Notes: generated by a model from the letters alone, not told the origin. A DNA stretch of 64,000 nt from Brumimicrobium ulvae (GCF_947504225.1 NZ_CANNGT010000010.1:1-64000), one strand, 5' to 3'; counted from the stretch's first letter, positions 50,802 through 59,814 are shown. Translations and numbers: made by a program.

Positions 50802-50820
50802 CCCTACTATTTCGATAGGG
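50802..50820 (+). promoter_or_regulatory. Possible regulator-binding inverted repeat in the cys leader
   Basis: CCCTACTATTTCGATAGGG contains CCCTA and TAGGG arms, placed right after the predicted transcription start. That position suits a repressor site, perhaps for the neighbouring Rrf2 protein. A role as an RNA hairpin is also possible. Confidence 0.4.
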
Positions 50821-50833
50821 TTAATGGATAGTT

Positions 50834-51088
50834 ATGATAATAGACCATATTTTCGCTAAAGTACAGGCCAATAAAAAGTCAGTAAAAAACACTGAACGCC
50901 ACTCTAGAAGCATTGTAAAGGCAGTCTCTTGGAGAGTCCTTGGTACGGTAGACACGATTCTGATTTCTTGGTTAATATCGGGTGAAATTGCTATTGCTTT
51001 TTCCATCGGTACATTCGAATTGCTAACTAAAACATTCCTCTATTATTTCCATGAACGCATTTGGAATACAATAAGATGGGGTAAATAA
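50834..51088 (+). CDS. DUF2061 membrane protein
   Basis: 84 aa. DUF2061 is recognised from HSRSIVKAVSWRVLGTVDTI, LISWLISGEIAIAFSIGTFE and LLTKTFLYYFHERIWNTIRWG. It has two membrane helices. The family is often found beside cysteine/sulfate assimilation genes in Bacteroidota and may assist sulfur-compound transport, but it has no proven role. It is the first gene of the cys operon, seven bases ahead of cysH. Confidence 0.88.
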   Translation: MIIDHIFAKVQANKKSVKNTERHSRSIVKAVSWRVLGTVDTILISWLISGEIAIAFSIGTFELLTKTFLYYFHERIWNTIRWGK

Positions 51089-51095
51089 ATTGATT

Positions 51096-51704
51096 ATGGA
51101 GATAAAAAAAATTAACGCGTCACTCAAAAACAAGAGTCCAGAAGAAATTGTAGCTTGGGCCATTCAACATGCGAAAAAGCCAGTAGTAACAACTAACTTT
51201 AGACCTTATGAAAGCGCCATTCTACATTTAACAACGAAAGTCTTACCCACCGTAGAGGTCATTTGGTGCGATACTGGATACAATACTTCAGCGACTTATT
51301 ATCATGCGAAGGAACTTATCGAGATGTTAAATCTCAACATTCACATTTATGTTCCACAACAATCTGTGGGCTATCGGAATGTAGTTTTGGGAATTCCAGA
51401 AGTAGACACACCAGAACACAAAAGATTCAGTGATCAAGTTAAACTTGAGCCTTTCCAAAGGGCCATGAAAATTCATTCACCAGATGTTTGGTTTACGAAT
51501 TTAAGAAAAGGACAAACTGCATTTCGTGATGGAATAGACATCGTTTCTCAAGGAAAGGATGGCGTGCTAAAAGTGAGTCCTTTTTACAATTTTTCTGATG
51601 AAGAACTAGACGAATACCTAAAAAAACATCAGCTACCGAATGAAAAAAAATATTACGACCCCACAAAAGTCTTAGAAAATAGAGAATGTGGAATACACGG
51701 ATAA
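51096..51704 (+). CDS. cysH: Phosphoadenylyl-sulfate reductase (PAPS-type)
   Basis: 202 aa from the ATG at 51096 (a TTG at 51090 is less likely). Adenine-nucleotide alpha-hydrolase fold: TTNFRPYESAILHL, WCDTGYNTSATYYHA, and the catalytic C-terminal ECGIHG. The CC...CxxC cysteines that hold a [4Fe-4S] cluster in APS reductases are absent, so the sequence is of the cluster-free, PAPS-using type. It reduces activated sulfate to sulfite with thioredoxin. It lies ten bases before the start of cysD. Confidence 0.87.
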   Translation: MEIKKINASLKNKSPEEIVAWAIQHAKKPVVTTNFRPYESAILHLTTKVLPTVEVIWCDTGYNTSATYYHAKELIEMLNLNIHIYVPQQSVGYRNVVLGIPEVDTPEHKRFSDQVKLEPFQRAMKIHSPDVWFTNLRKGQTAFRDGIDIVSQGKDGVLKVSPFYNFSDEELDEYLKKHQLPNEKKYYDPTKVLENRECGIHG

Positions 51705-51714
51705 ATTTAGAACT

Positions 51715-52617
51715 ATGAATGAAAAAGTAATCAACAATCCATTAGAAGATGAAGCAATCTACATCTTTCGTGAAGTTGCAGGACAATTTGAAAAACCCGT
51801 GATTCTTTTTTCGGGTGGAAAAGATTCAATCACTTTAGTTAGGCTCGCTCAAAAGGCCTTCTATCCAGCAAAAATTCCTTTTCCATTATTGCATATTGAC
51901 ACAGGACATAATTTTCCAGAAACAATAGAGTTTCGTGACCAGCTAGTTGAAGAACTTGGACTGGAATTACATGTGCATTTCGTTCAAGACAATATCGATG
52001 CAGGAAACGTACAGGAAGAAAGTGGTAAATATGCAAGTCGAAACATATTGCAAACCGATTCTTTATTGCAAGCCATAGAAAAACATGGGTTTGATGCATG
52101 TATCGGTGGAGCGAGAAGAGATGAAGAAAAAGCACGGGCAAAAGAACGTGTGTTTTCTGTGCGTGATGACTTCGGACAGTGGGATGAAAAAAATCAACGC
52201 CCTGAAGTATTTGATATGTTGAATGGAAAGATAGATTTCGGACAAAACGTACGTATTTTCCCTATTTCTAACTGGACAGAACTAGATGTTTGGAGCTATA
52301 TCCAACAAGAAAAAATGGAAATTCCTTCAATATATTTCGCTCACAAAAGAAAAGTTTTCGAACGCGATGGTATGATTTGGTCAGCGCATGACGAATATGT
52401 TTTCCGTGAAGACGATGAAATTGTGACAGAAAAAATTGTTCGGTTCAGAACTGTTGGAGACATGAGTTGTACCGCAGCGGTTGAATCATTGGCCTTCGAC
52501 ATTGACAAAGTGGTGGAAGAAATTGCAGCCTCTACCATTTCAGAACGTGGCGCAAGAATCGACGATAAACGTTCGGAAGCAGCTATGGAAAAGAGAAAAC
52601 AACAAGGTTATTTCTAA
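51715..52617 (+). CDS. cysD: Sulfate adenylyltransferase subunit 2
   Basis: 300 aa from the ATG at 51715. The PP-motif ILFSGGKDSITLVRLA binds ATP, followed by LLHIDTGHNFPETIEFRDQL, GGARRDEEKARAKERVFS and FPISNWTELDVWSYI, all CysD hallmarks. With the GTPase CysN it makes adenosine 5'-phosphosulfate from ATP and sulfate. The longer frame overlapping cysH by 17 bases is not supported by family length. Confidence 0.95.
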   Translation: MNEKVINNPLEDEAIYIFREVAGQFEKPVILFSGGKDSITLVRLAQKAFYPAKIPFPLLHIDTGHNFPETIEFRDQLVEELGLELHVHFVQDNIDAGNVQEESGKYASRNILQTDSLLQAIEKHGFDACIGGARRDEEKARAKERVFSVRDDFGQWDEKNQRPEVFDMLNGKIDFGQNVRIFPISNWTELDVWSYIQQEKMEIPSIYFAHKRKVFERDGMIWSAHDEYVFREDDEIVTEKIVRFRTVGDMSCTAAVESLAFDIDKVVEEIAASTISERGARIDDKRSEAAMEKRKQQGYF

Positions 52618-52645
52618 GAAATTAATTGATTATAAAGCATTCAAA

Positions 52646-53908
52646 ATGAAAGAGAATAAAAACAAAGTTCTAAAATTAAGTACGGCAGGAAGCGTCGACG
52701 ATGGAAAGTCAACATTGATTGGACGCATTTTATACGATACGCATTCTTTAACCGACGATAAATTAGAAGCGATTGAACGCAGCAGTAAACAAAAAGGATA
52801 TGATTACTTGGATTTTTCTTTGGCTACTGACGGATTAGTTGCAGAAAGAGAACAAGGAATAACGATAGATGTGGCGCACATTTACTTTTCAACACCTAAT
52901 CGCTCATACATTATTGCAGATACACCCGGACATGTGGAGTACACACGGAATATGGTAACAGGAACTTCCACTTCACAGGTTTCGATCATTCTAATTGATG
53001 CCAGAAAAGGTGTAATCGAACAAACCAAACGTCACTTTTTCATCAATAACTTATTGCGCACTAAAGAGGTAGTCGTTGCGGTGAATAAAATGGACCTCAT
53101 CGATTTTGATGAAGAAAAATACGATGCAATTGTAAAAGAATTCAAAAAATTGGTTGGTGCTGCTGAGTACAAAGACCAAAACATCACTTTCATTCCTGTG
53201 AGTGCTTTGCATGGTGATAATGTGGTAGAGAAATCGAAAAACCTCGATTGGTTTAAGGGCGATACAATGATGGAGCATTTAGAAAATATTCGTTTGGAAG
53301 ACATTCAAGAAGAAACCAAAGCCCGTTTTCAAGTGCAAACTGTAATTCGCCCAAAAACAGATGAGTTTCATGATTTCAGAGGGTATGCAGGGAAACTAAA
53401 AGGTGGAGAATTAAAGGTTGGAGATGATGTGACCGTTCTTCCTTCAGGACGAAAATCACAAATCAAATCCATTTCATTTTTTGATCAGCAATATTTAAGC
53501 GCGAGTAAAGGTTCTTCAATCACCATTACTTTGACAGACGATGTCAATGTTTCGAGAGGGGACTTAATTGTGAAATCTGAGGAATTGCCCCTAGAATCGA
53601 AAACGATTATGGCCAAGATTTGTTGGATGGATAATCTACCATTAGAAACTGCTTCCACATATTTTCTTCAACACGGAGTAAAAAGGGTAAAGTCGAAAGT
53701 AAAATCCATAAATCATAAAATCAGCACAGATAACACAGGAGAAATTGAAAAAGTGAGTCAGCTTTATATGAATGATTTGGGGTTGGTAGAAATTCAATTG
53801 GCGCAAGCTTTACATTTTGATGCTTATGCAGAGAATAAAGAAAACGGTGCCTTTATTTTGATTGATACTAAAAGCAATACGACGGCTGGAGTTGGGTTTA
53901 TTGAGTAG
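52646..53908 (+). CDS. cysN: Sulfate adenylyltransferase subunit 1 (GTPase)
   Basis: 420 aa from the ATG at 52646. EF-Tu-like GTPase: STAGSVDDGKSTLIG (G1), EREQGITIDVAHIYF (G2), ADTPGHVEYTRNM (G3), VNKMDLIDF (G4), then two beta-barrel domains. There is no C-terminal CysC (APS kinase) fusion, judged by length. It works with CysD, 28 bases upstream. The N-terminal extension in the longest frame overlaps cysD in another frame and is spurious. Confidence 0.94.
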   Translation: MKENKNKVLKLSTAGSVDDGKSTLIGRILYDTHSLTDDKLEAIERSSKQKGYDYLDFSLATDGLVAEREQGITIDVAHIYFSTPNRSYIIADTPGHVEYTRNMVTGTSTSQVSIILIDARKGVIEQTKRHFFINNLLRTKEVVVAVNKMDLIDFDEEKYDAIVKEFKKLVGAAEYKDQNITFIPVSALHGDNVVEKSKNLDWFKGDTMMEHLENIRLEDIQEETKARFQVQTVIRPKTDEFHDFRGYAGKLKGGELKVGDDVTVLPSGRKSQIKSISFFDQQYLSASKGSSITITLTDDVNVSRGDLIVKSEELPLESKTIMAKICWMDNLPLETASTYFLQHGVKRVKSKVKSINHKISTDNTGEIEKVSQLYMNDLGLVEIQLAQALHFDAYAENKENGAFILIDTKSNTTAGVGFIE

Positions 53909-53934
53909 GATTTAATGTTGCTAGGTGTGGTTGG

Positions 53935-53998
53935 CGCTGTTATGGAACGCCGATGACACTGATTTGAGCGGATTTTAAAAAGACAAAAATCAAATTGG
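53935..53998 (+). repeat. Bacteroidota-type dispersed intergenic repeat
   Basis: CGCCGATGACACTGATTTGA then GCGGATTTTAAAAAGACAAA resembles the degenerate GACACTGATTT...CGGATTTT elements scattered through many Bacteroidota genomes. The interval 53909-54188 otherwise holds nothing I can support. Confidence 0.4.
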
Positions 53999-54188
53999 TG
54001 AAAGTTGAGATGGCCAATGGAAAGAGCAAATATGCTTCCTTAAAAAAGAAAACTAACGGTAGCCCCTCAGCATCAAACCATAATTCTTTGACAATAAAGG
54101 AGAATACTAAAAAATTATGCCTTATATCTTTGAAAAACTTCATTTTCTTCCGTATTATTGAGTATTGCCAATTTTTTCACTTTACCCT

Positions 54189-54590
54189 ATGGAAGAAGCT
54201 TTAACAATATTGAAAGAAAAGGAAATAACTCACGGCTTGATAGAGTTAAGGTCTGATAATATTTTAACCTTTAAACCTGACGTGGCTACATTTAAAGACT
54301 ATAGTCTTGAGGTTTTTAAAGACCTTCTTGAAGTGTTTCTTGTCATGACAGATGGAACGCCTAGACCTTATCTGTGTGACAATACCTATGTCACAGGAAT
54401 AGTCGACAAAAAAGCTTTGGCTTTTATGAATGAACATTTCCCTCGCTTTGCAACTAAGGCTGCAATGATTACAAATTCGCCAGTAACAAAAGTAATCATA
54501 AGCACCTATAATGCGGTGTTTAAACCAAAGGTCTCGTTCAAGCTGTTCACCTCTGAAGAAGCGGCAGTAAAATGGTTGTTAAAAGGCTAA
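54189..54590 (+). CDS. Small STAS/SpoIIAA-like protein
   Basis: 133 aa from the ATG at 54189. The pattern (HGLIELRSDNILTFKPDVAT near the N-terminus, GTPRPYLCDNTYVTGIVDKK, then a helix and KLFTSEEAAVKWLLK) resembles SpoIIAA/STAS-like alpha-beta folds common in Bacteroidota. No signal peptide. The C-terminal SEEAAVKWL motif is common in that group. A link to the SpoIIE phosphatase 4 kb away is conceivable but unsupported. Confidence 0.6.
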   Translation: MEEALTILKEKEITHGLIELRSDNILTFKPDVATFKDYSLEVFKDLLEVFLVMTDGTPRPYLCDNTYVTGIVDKKALAFMNEHFPRFATKAAMITNSPVTKVIISTYNAVFKPKVSFKLFTSEEAAVKWLLKG

Positions 54591-54661
54591 AGGGAGTAGG
54601 ACCCAATCCATATTTACAAGAAAAAACAAACACTTCCTCTTCACCACCTCCAACATTCGGC

Positions 54662-55876
54662 TTATTTACGCTGTTTCGAATACGCCAATTTTCTATAAAA
54701 CTCCAAATGTGTACTTGTTGAACCATAAGGATTACTTCCATCATAATAATTCTTATTCGCAGAATTTTTAACGATTACCGTATTCGTTGTCGGGTTGATA
54801 TAAATATGTTGATTAAACACACCGATGGCCATAATTTCTCCTTGATCTCCATCGGGAATCCACCATTGGTATCCATATCCAAAAGTTGGACTAGAGGAGT
54901 TTTCGCTATTGGCTTGCAAATGTTCTTCTGTTGAGTGCGTTGAAGCTTCTATCCAGCTCTGCGGAATAATTTGTTTTCCGTTCCAGTTACCATTGTTGAG
55001 GTATAGTCTTCCGAGCTTTGCATAATCTCTTAAACAAGCGTTTAGTCCACCAAGTGCCATTTCCATTCCTTCCCCATCAGCAATCCAGTAAGCATCAAAC
55101 TCTGCACCAATAGGTTTCCATATTTTCTCTTGTAAATTTTCGGTTAAACTTTTTCCTGTAGCTTTCACGATGATCATTCCCAAAACATGGGTATTGATGC
55201 TCACATAATGGTTATAGGTCCCTGGTTCAATTTCATTTTTCAAGGAAGCAACAAATTCATCCTGAGACTCACCATTCCCAAATCCATCCCAATATCTATT
55301 GATGTCTGAATTGGGATCGCTATAGGTTTCGTCAAAACCAACTCCTGTTGACATCTGCAAAACATCCTTTATTCTCACCCCTGCATAACCGGAAACTTTT
55401 AACTCAGGCAAATATTCATCTACGGTTTGTTCCACACTTTGAATATGTCCCTCCTCCATGGCAATTCCAAAAAGAGCAGAAACGTAGGATTTCGACACAG
55501 ACCAAGAGATGTGTCGCACATTTTCTTTTTGACCTCTCCAATAATTCTCATACTGAATGGTGTCATTTTGAATTATAATTAATCCTTGTGTATATGAAGA
55601 GTCTATAAATTTCAGTGAATTGTACTCAATACCATTAGAATTGAAGCTTTCAGGTAGTTGAATGTTCCTTATTTGAGGAAAAACAAAGGCTTGATCTGCT
55701 TTTTCAATTTTTTTTGAAGGGAAATATTCATCCATATTGATGAAGGTATATTCAATATTCTCCAAATCCATTACTTCCTTAAAATCTTTGAGTTCTTTTG
55801 ATTTTGGATTACAACTCATCACAATTGTAACTACGAATAAAGTAAGATTGGGAAACTTGATAAATTTAGAGTTCAT
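54662..55876 (-). CDS. Class C beta-lactamase-like serine hydrolase, lipoprotein
   Basis: 404 aa from the ATG at 55876. Lipobox in LTLFVVTIVMSCNPK. The SxxK active site is HISWSVSKSYVSALFG. Downstream are QMSTGVGFDETYSDPNSDIN and GTYNHYVSINTHVLGMII (YxN-like), then PTFGYGYQWWIPDG. These enzymes include D-aminopeptidases, esterases and carboxypeptidases; the substrate cannot be told. Upstream starts add only an unneeded extension. Confidence 0.88.
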   Translation of the reverse strand: MNSKFIKFPNLTLFVVTIVMSCNPKSKELKDFKEVMDLENIEYTFINMDEYFPSKKIEKADQAFVFPQIRNIQLPESFNSNGIEYNSLKFIDSSYTQGLIIIQNDTIQYENYWRGQKENVRHISWSVSKSYVSALFGIAMEEGHIQSVEQTVDEYLPELKVSGYAGVRIKDVLQMSTGVGFDETYSDPNSDINRYWDGFGNGESQDEFVASLKNEIEPGTYNHYVSINTHVLGMIIVKATGKSLTENLQEKIWKPIGAEFDAYWIADGEGMEMALGGLNACLRDYAKLGRLYLNNGNWNGKQIIPQSWIEASTHSTEEHLQANSENSSSPTFGYGYQWWIPDGDQGEIMAIGVFNQHIYINPTTNTVIVKNSANKNYYDGSNPYGSTSTHLEFYRKLAYSKQRK

Positions 55877-56030
55877 CTTATGGAGTTTAAAAGTGGCAGT
55901 ATGGTCTGAGTTTCTTTCATTTCCTACCACCTGTTTCTAATTTTTCCGAAGATAGGAACATTTGATTTACATGAATGTGAAAATTGGAGGTTTTATAGTT
56001 TGATTGGCAAAGGTTGTGTTGTACCTCTTT

Positions 56031-56717
56031 TTACAAATCTCCAAATCTCGCCTTGTCAATCTCCAAATTTAACTTCATAAATACTGTATCTTTCTTTGCA
56101 TATACACATGCGCTATCGTAAAATGCATCATTAAATAAATTAGACCTTTTCAAAACAACTTCACTTGAATGATAAAAAGCAGTCATCTCAGTTTTATTAA
56201 CTTCAGGAAATACATTGTTAATAACTTTGGTTAGAGTACCATCAATATATTTGTTATAGTTATCTCGAGCATTTGACAATCTATTTAAGTATTTAATTCT
56301 ATCCTTTTCTGATGTGATAGTTGGACCTATTCCACATGACACATATCCCGGACCACAAATATTGTAAGCATTGAATAGAAATAAATAGTTCACTTTCTGC
56401 TCATTTAAACTAGTACTGTCTAATCCAAAATATTTCACACAATTATTTTCTGCAAGTTCTATATCTAATCCTGAATTTGAACTTAAAGTTTTTAGTTTAT
56501 TTTGATAAACAAGCAGTCGTTTATATATACTATCAGCTTTATTTAATGACTTCTGAGCCTTAAGTGCGAGAACTTTATTATTAAGTGTATCAATCTTTTT
56601 ATACAACTCTATAAACTCAATTTCTAAGTCAATATTTTTTATTGGTGGTTGCTTTGAAGTGCAAGAAAAAACAACAAACAATAAACATAAAAGGTATAAT
56701 GGATATTTATTTATCAT
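56031..56717 (-). CDS. Lipoprotein with coiled-coil region, unknown
   Basis: 228 aa from the ATG at 56717. Lipobox in YLLCLLFVVFSCTSK. Residues 30-90 are helical, with a heptad-like stretch (EFIELYKKIDTLNNKVLALK). Later NAYNICGPGYVSCGIGPTIT gives two Cys that may pair. No family recognised. It stands alone, AT-rich, between the serine hydrolase and a promoter on the other strand. Confidence 0.6.
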   Translation of the reverse strand: MINKYPLYLLCLLFVVFSCTSKQPPIKNIDLEIEFIELYKKIDTLNNKVLALKAQKSLNKADSIYKRLLVYQNKLKTLSSNSGLDIELAENNCVKYFGLDSTSLNEQKVNYLFLFNAYNICGPGYVSCGIGPTITSEKDRIKYLNRLSNARDNYNKYIDGTLTKVINNVFPEVNKTEMTAFYHSSEVVLKRSNLFNDAFYDSACVYAKKDTVFMKLNLEIDKARFGDL

Positions 56718-56918
56718 GATTTTATCCACGGATATTATTTTAAGTGAGGCACAACAATCAGCTAATCCTATCCAAACTTAACATTTCCAACCTAGATTCT
56801 AAAACTTCTGAGCTATATTCTGAAACGCTCCTCTCCCTCTCCCTTTTCCCTGCCGAATTATCGGCAACCTCTCCAACAGTTTTTACCGAAAAACCACCTC
56901 AAAACAAAAGAAATCGCT

Positions 56919-56926
56919 TATATTTG
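56919..56926 (+). promoter_or_regulatory. Promoter -7 element TATATTTG for scoB
   Basis: Exact TAnnTTTG match 34 bases before the ATG at 56961. Confidence 0.6.
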
Positions 56927-56960
56927 ATTTTGTTAACTAAAGATCAAAAAAAGATTGGCT

Positions 56961-57620
56961 ATGGGATTAGATAAGATTGGAATCGCAAAACGAATTGCAC
57001 AGGAATTAGAGGATGGTTTTTATGTAAATTTAGGAATTGGTATTCCAACTTTGGTGGCCAACTATGTCCCTGAAGGAATTCAGGTTGAATTTCAGTCTGA
57101 AAACGGAATCTTAGGAATGGGTAATTTCCCTTTTGAAGGTGAGGAAGATGCTGATTTAATTAACGCAGGAAAACAAACCATTACAGCAAAGCCAGGAGCT
57201 GTGTTTTTTGACTCTTCACTCTCTTTCGGGATGATTAGAGGTCAGCACGTTCAACTGACTGTTCTTGGAGCAATGGAGGTTGCAGCAAATGGTGATATTG
57301 CCAACTGGAAGATTCCAGGGAAAATGGTGAAAGGAATGGGAGGCGCGATGGACTTAGTAGGTTCAGCTGAAAACATTATCGTTGCCATGATGCACACCAA
57401 TAAAAAAGGTGAATCTAAACTTTTAAAAGAATGTTCTTTGCCTTTAACAGGTGTAAATTGCGTGACTAAAGTTGTAACCAACCTTGCGTATTTAGAAGTG
57501 AAGGATGGTGCTTTTCACTTGATCGAACGTGCTCCTGGAGTTAGCGTTGAAGAAATTAAAGCGGCTACTGAAGGAGAATTAGTAGTGCCAGATCATGTAC
57601 CTGAAATGAAATTAGGTTAG
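56961..57620 (+). CDS. scoB: 3-oxoacid CoA-transferase subunit B
   Basis: 219 aa from the ATG at 56961. It matches the beta subunit of succinyl-CoA:3-ketoacid CoA transferase: VNLGIGIPTLVANYVPEG, the catalytic Glu motif QSENGILGMG, and TGVNCVTKVVTNLAYLEVKD. It moves CoA to acetoacetate in ketone body use. The alpha subunit (scoA), which usually precedes it directly, is not in this window. Confidence 0.92.
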   Translation: MGLDKIGIAKRIAQELEDGFYVNLGIGIPTLVANYVPEGIQVEFQSENGILGMGNFPFEGEEDADLINAGKQTITAKPGAVFFDSSLSFGMIRGQHVQLTVLGAMEVAANGDIANWKIPGKMVKGMGGAMDLVGSAENIIVAMMHTNKKGESKLLKECSLPLTGVNCVTKVVTNLAYLEVKDGAFHLIERAPGVSVEEIKAATEGELVVPDHVPEMKLG

Positions 57621-57623
57621 AAA

Positions 57624-57680
57624 AAATGACGCAACAATTTCACCGAGGAGAAAAGATGCGCAAAGAATAAATAAAAATCT
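57624..57680 (+). repeat. Degenerate Bacteroidota intergenic repeat
   Basis: GACGCAACAATTTCACCGAG then GAGAAAAGATGCGCAAAGAA resembles the frequent CACCGAG...GAGAAAAG...CGCAAAGA elements in this phylum. It is not coding. Confidence 0.35.
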
Positions 57681-57694
57681 GTTAAGTTATATTG

Positions 57695-57730
57695 AAACGG
57701 TTGTCTACTAAATGTGGCGACCGTTTTTTT
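57695..57730 (+). terminator. Terminator after scoB
   Basis: AAACGGTTGTC (57695-57705) pairs with GGCGACCGTTT (57716-57726) with two G-U pairs, followed by a T run. Confidence 0.7.
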
Positions 57731-57739
57731 GTAATGAGT

Positions 57740-57776
57740 TTTTTTAGGAGCGTTTTATAAAACGCCCCTAAAAAAA
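57740..57776. terminator. Bidirectional terminator hairpin
   Basis: TTTTTTAGGAGCGTTTT pairs with AAAACGCCCCTAAAAAA around AT, with one mismatch. It lies just before the stop of gldH on the other strand. Confidence 0.75.
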
Positions 57777-57782
57777 CAATCT

Positions 57783-58250
57783 CTACTCAATCCTTAATCC
57801 AATGTCCATCACATAAGGAATTTCTTCTTGCTGGGTGGCATTGGTTATTTTAAATATGTATTCTCCTTTAATAGGAAAAGGTTTTGAATCAAAGCGCAAT
57901 CGACTTTCCACAAGGGTTCCAGAAACACGTCCTGTCCATGAACCGTCTGGTCTGGCCAATGGAATCATTTGCGCTGCCTTTGAAGTTGTTCCATCAGGTG
58001 CAGTCACCATGATATACACCCAAAGGTTATTATAAAGGTACTCTGTAGTTGTTCTAAGGGTCAGTATAAAATCTCTATTGGAAAGTGTATCTTGAACATC
58101 CAATTTAAATACAGCAGTATCTTGTTTCCCCCATGATTTCTCATCAAAGCTATGAACACTATCATAGATAGCGCCATCGTTGCAGCTTTGTAAAAAAGCT
58201 AACAAGACGAGTACTGTGCTTAAAGAAAGCAATCTAATCCTTTTTCTCAT
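57783..58250 (-). CDS. gldH: Gliding-motility lipoprotein GldH
   Basis: 155 aa from the ATG at 58250. Lipobox in VLVLLAFLQSCNDG. The body (YDSVHSFDEKSWGKQDTAVF, then NNLWVYIMVTAPDGTTS and YIFKITNATQQEEIPYVMDI) matches GldH, a lipoprotein needed for gliding in Flavobacterium. It overlaps the 3' end of the PSP1/RicT gene by 17 bases, an arrangement kept in many Flavobacteriales. Confidence 0.87.
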   Translation of the reverse strand: MRKRIRLLSLSTVLVLLAFLQSCNDGAIYDSVHSFDEKSWGKQDTAVFKLDVQDTLSNRDFILTLRTTTEYLYNNLWVYIMVTAPDGTTSKAAQMIPLARPDGSWTGRVSGTLVESRLRFDSKPFPIKGEYIFKITNATQQEEIPYVMDIGLRIE

Positions 58251-59703
58251 TGTTATTCTTTCCTTTATTAGTAGGCTTATTGGCGTCATTCGGTTTACGC
58301 GGCGGACGCTTTTTAGGCCTTGGCTTTTTCTCTACAGGTTTTCCTTTCACCTCTGGCGCTCCTTTAGGTGCGGACTTTTTATCAGTTGGTTTCCGTTCTG
58401 ACTTCTGACCAGTTGGCTTCCCTTTAGCATTAGATTGCTTTCTTGGAGGACGCTTTCCCTTTGGTTTTGGCTTTTGTTCAGATTTAACATCTTTTGAATT
58501 TCCATCAGTCTTAGCTTTTGGTCCCTTGGAAGTTGTATTCTTCTTTTCTCCTGCTTTACCGTTTGGTTTGCGCTTCCCTCCTTTGCGTTTCTTTTTCTTT
58601 GTGAATTTCTTATCAAAACGACTTAAATCATCCTGACCTAGAACATCTGCATAATCAGGCGCTTTTGTTTCAAAAGTAGATTCATCAAAATCTTTCAGGT
58701 CTTCAGGATTCTTTTTCTCTTTATTTAAAGCAATAATTTCTTTCACACGTTCTGGCGAAAGAGCAACTAAATTTGGCCCTGATTTATCATCTGTTTGGTG
58801 TAAATACCACATCAAACGCTTGAAAACATCTGTTTTTATGTGAATTCCAGAGCCTTTCTTCGTATACAACTTGATTTCAGTTGAAGGAAAATCTTTCAAC
58901 TCATCAATGTACATATCCAATTCATAATTCAAACAACATTTCAACTTACCACATTGACCTGCAAGCTTCTGTGGATTCAATGAAAGTTGTTGATATCTTG
59001 CTGCACTAGTACTTACCGAACGGAAGTCCGTTAACCATGTTGAACAACACAATTCACGTCCGCAAGAACCAATTCCACCTAGGCGAGCTGCCTCTTGTCT
59101 GGCTCCAATTTGACGCATTTCAATGCGGACACGGAAAGCCTCTGCCATATCTTTAATTAATTGGCGGAAATCTACCCTACCATTTGCAGTATAATAAAAT
59201 GTAGCTTTTGAACCATCGCCTTGAAATTCGACATCAGATATTTTCATATCCAGCTTTAATGCAATCGCCATTTCACGCGACTTATGCATTACACTTTCTT
59301 CTTTTTTACGTGCAGCAACCCATTTATCAATATCCTCCTGTGAAGCGTGACGAATAATTTTTCGTGCTTCATGAGCTTTAAAGTTTGGTGCTTTTTTTTG
59401 AAGCTGTATTCTAGAGAGTTCTCCCACAACTGAAACCACCCCAACATCATAGCCAGGGCTCGCTTCCACGACAACTACGTCGCCAACATTCAGTTCAAAT
59501 CCTTTTAAATTTCTAAAAAAAGATTTTCTACTGTTCTTAAATCGTATCTCAACTATATCAAATTGACTCTTTCCATTTGGTAATTGCATATTTGCAAGCC
59601 AGTCGAAAACGCCAAGTTTATTGCATCCTCCAGAACTACAGGTTCCGTTATTTTTGCATCCGCGAGGCATCCCGCCTCCAGTGCTACAACTTGAACATCC
59701 CAT
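58234..59703 (-). CDS. ricT: PSP1-domain protein (RicT-like) with long basic tail
   Basis: 489 aa from the ATG at 59703. The N-terminus is Cys-rich (MGCSSCSTGGGMPRGCKNNG). The PSP1 core spans about 45-300, with GIGSCGRELCCSTWLTDFRS and GQCGKLKCCLNYELD, the cysteines that hold clusters in the Ric complex of Bacillus. From about residue 375 the tail is rich in K, P, G and R, with repeated KPKGKRPPRKQSN and KPRPKKRPPRKPND motifs; it may bind RNA. Family members tune mRNA maturation. gldH follows, overlapping. Confidence 0.85.
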   Translation of the reverse strand: MGCSSCSTGGGMPRGCKNNGTCSSGGCNKLGVFDWLANMQLPNGKSQFDIVEIRFKNSRKSFFRNLKGFELNVGDVVVVEASPGYDVGVVSVVGELSRIQLQKKAPNFKAHEARKIIRHASQEDIDKWVAARKKEESVMHKSREMAIALKLDMKISDVEFQGDGSKATFYYTANGRVDFRQLIKDMAEAFRVRIEMRQIGARQEAARLGGIGSCGRELCCSTWLTDFRSVSTSAARYQQLSLNPQKLAGQCGKLKCCLNYELDMYIDELKDFPSTEIKLYTKKGSGIHIKTDVFKRLMWYLHQTDDKSGPNLVALSPERVKEIIALNKEKKNPEDLKDFDESTFETKAPDYADVLGQDDLSRFDKKFTKKKKRKGGKRKPNGKAGEKKNTTSKGPKAKTDGNSKDVKSEQKPKPKGKRPPRKQSNAKGKPTGQKSERKPTDKKSAPKGAPEVKGKPVEKKPRPKKRPPRKPNDANKPTNKGKNNNEKKD

Positions 59704-59814
59704 AGTTAAATTTTTCTCAAAAATAACAATTATCAAGGACAACTACGAATAAAAAAATGATTTGTACAGTTGAATTGAATCACCTGCCTTCATCTATTAT
59801 TTATCATAATAAAC

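Noticed and set aside
56744-56974. 76-codon plus-strand ORF
   Set aside because: It contains the scoB promoter element and overlaps the scoB start in another frame; composition is not protein-like.
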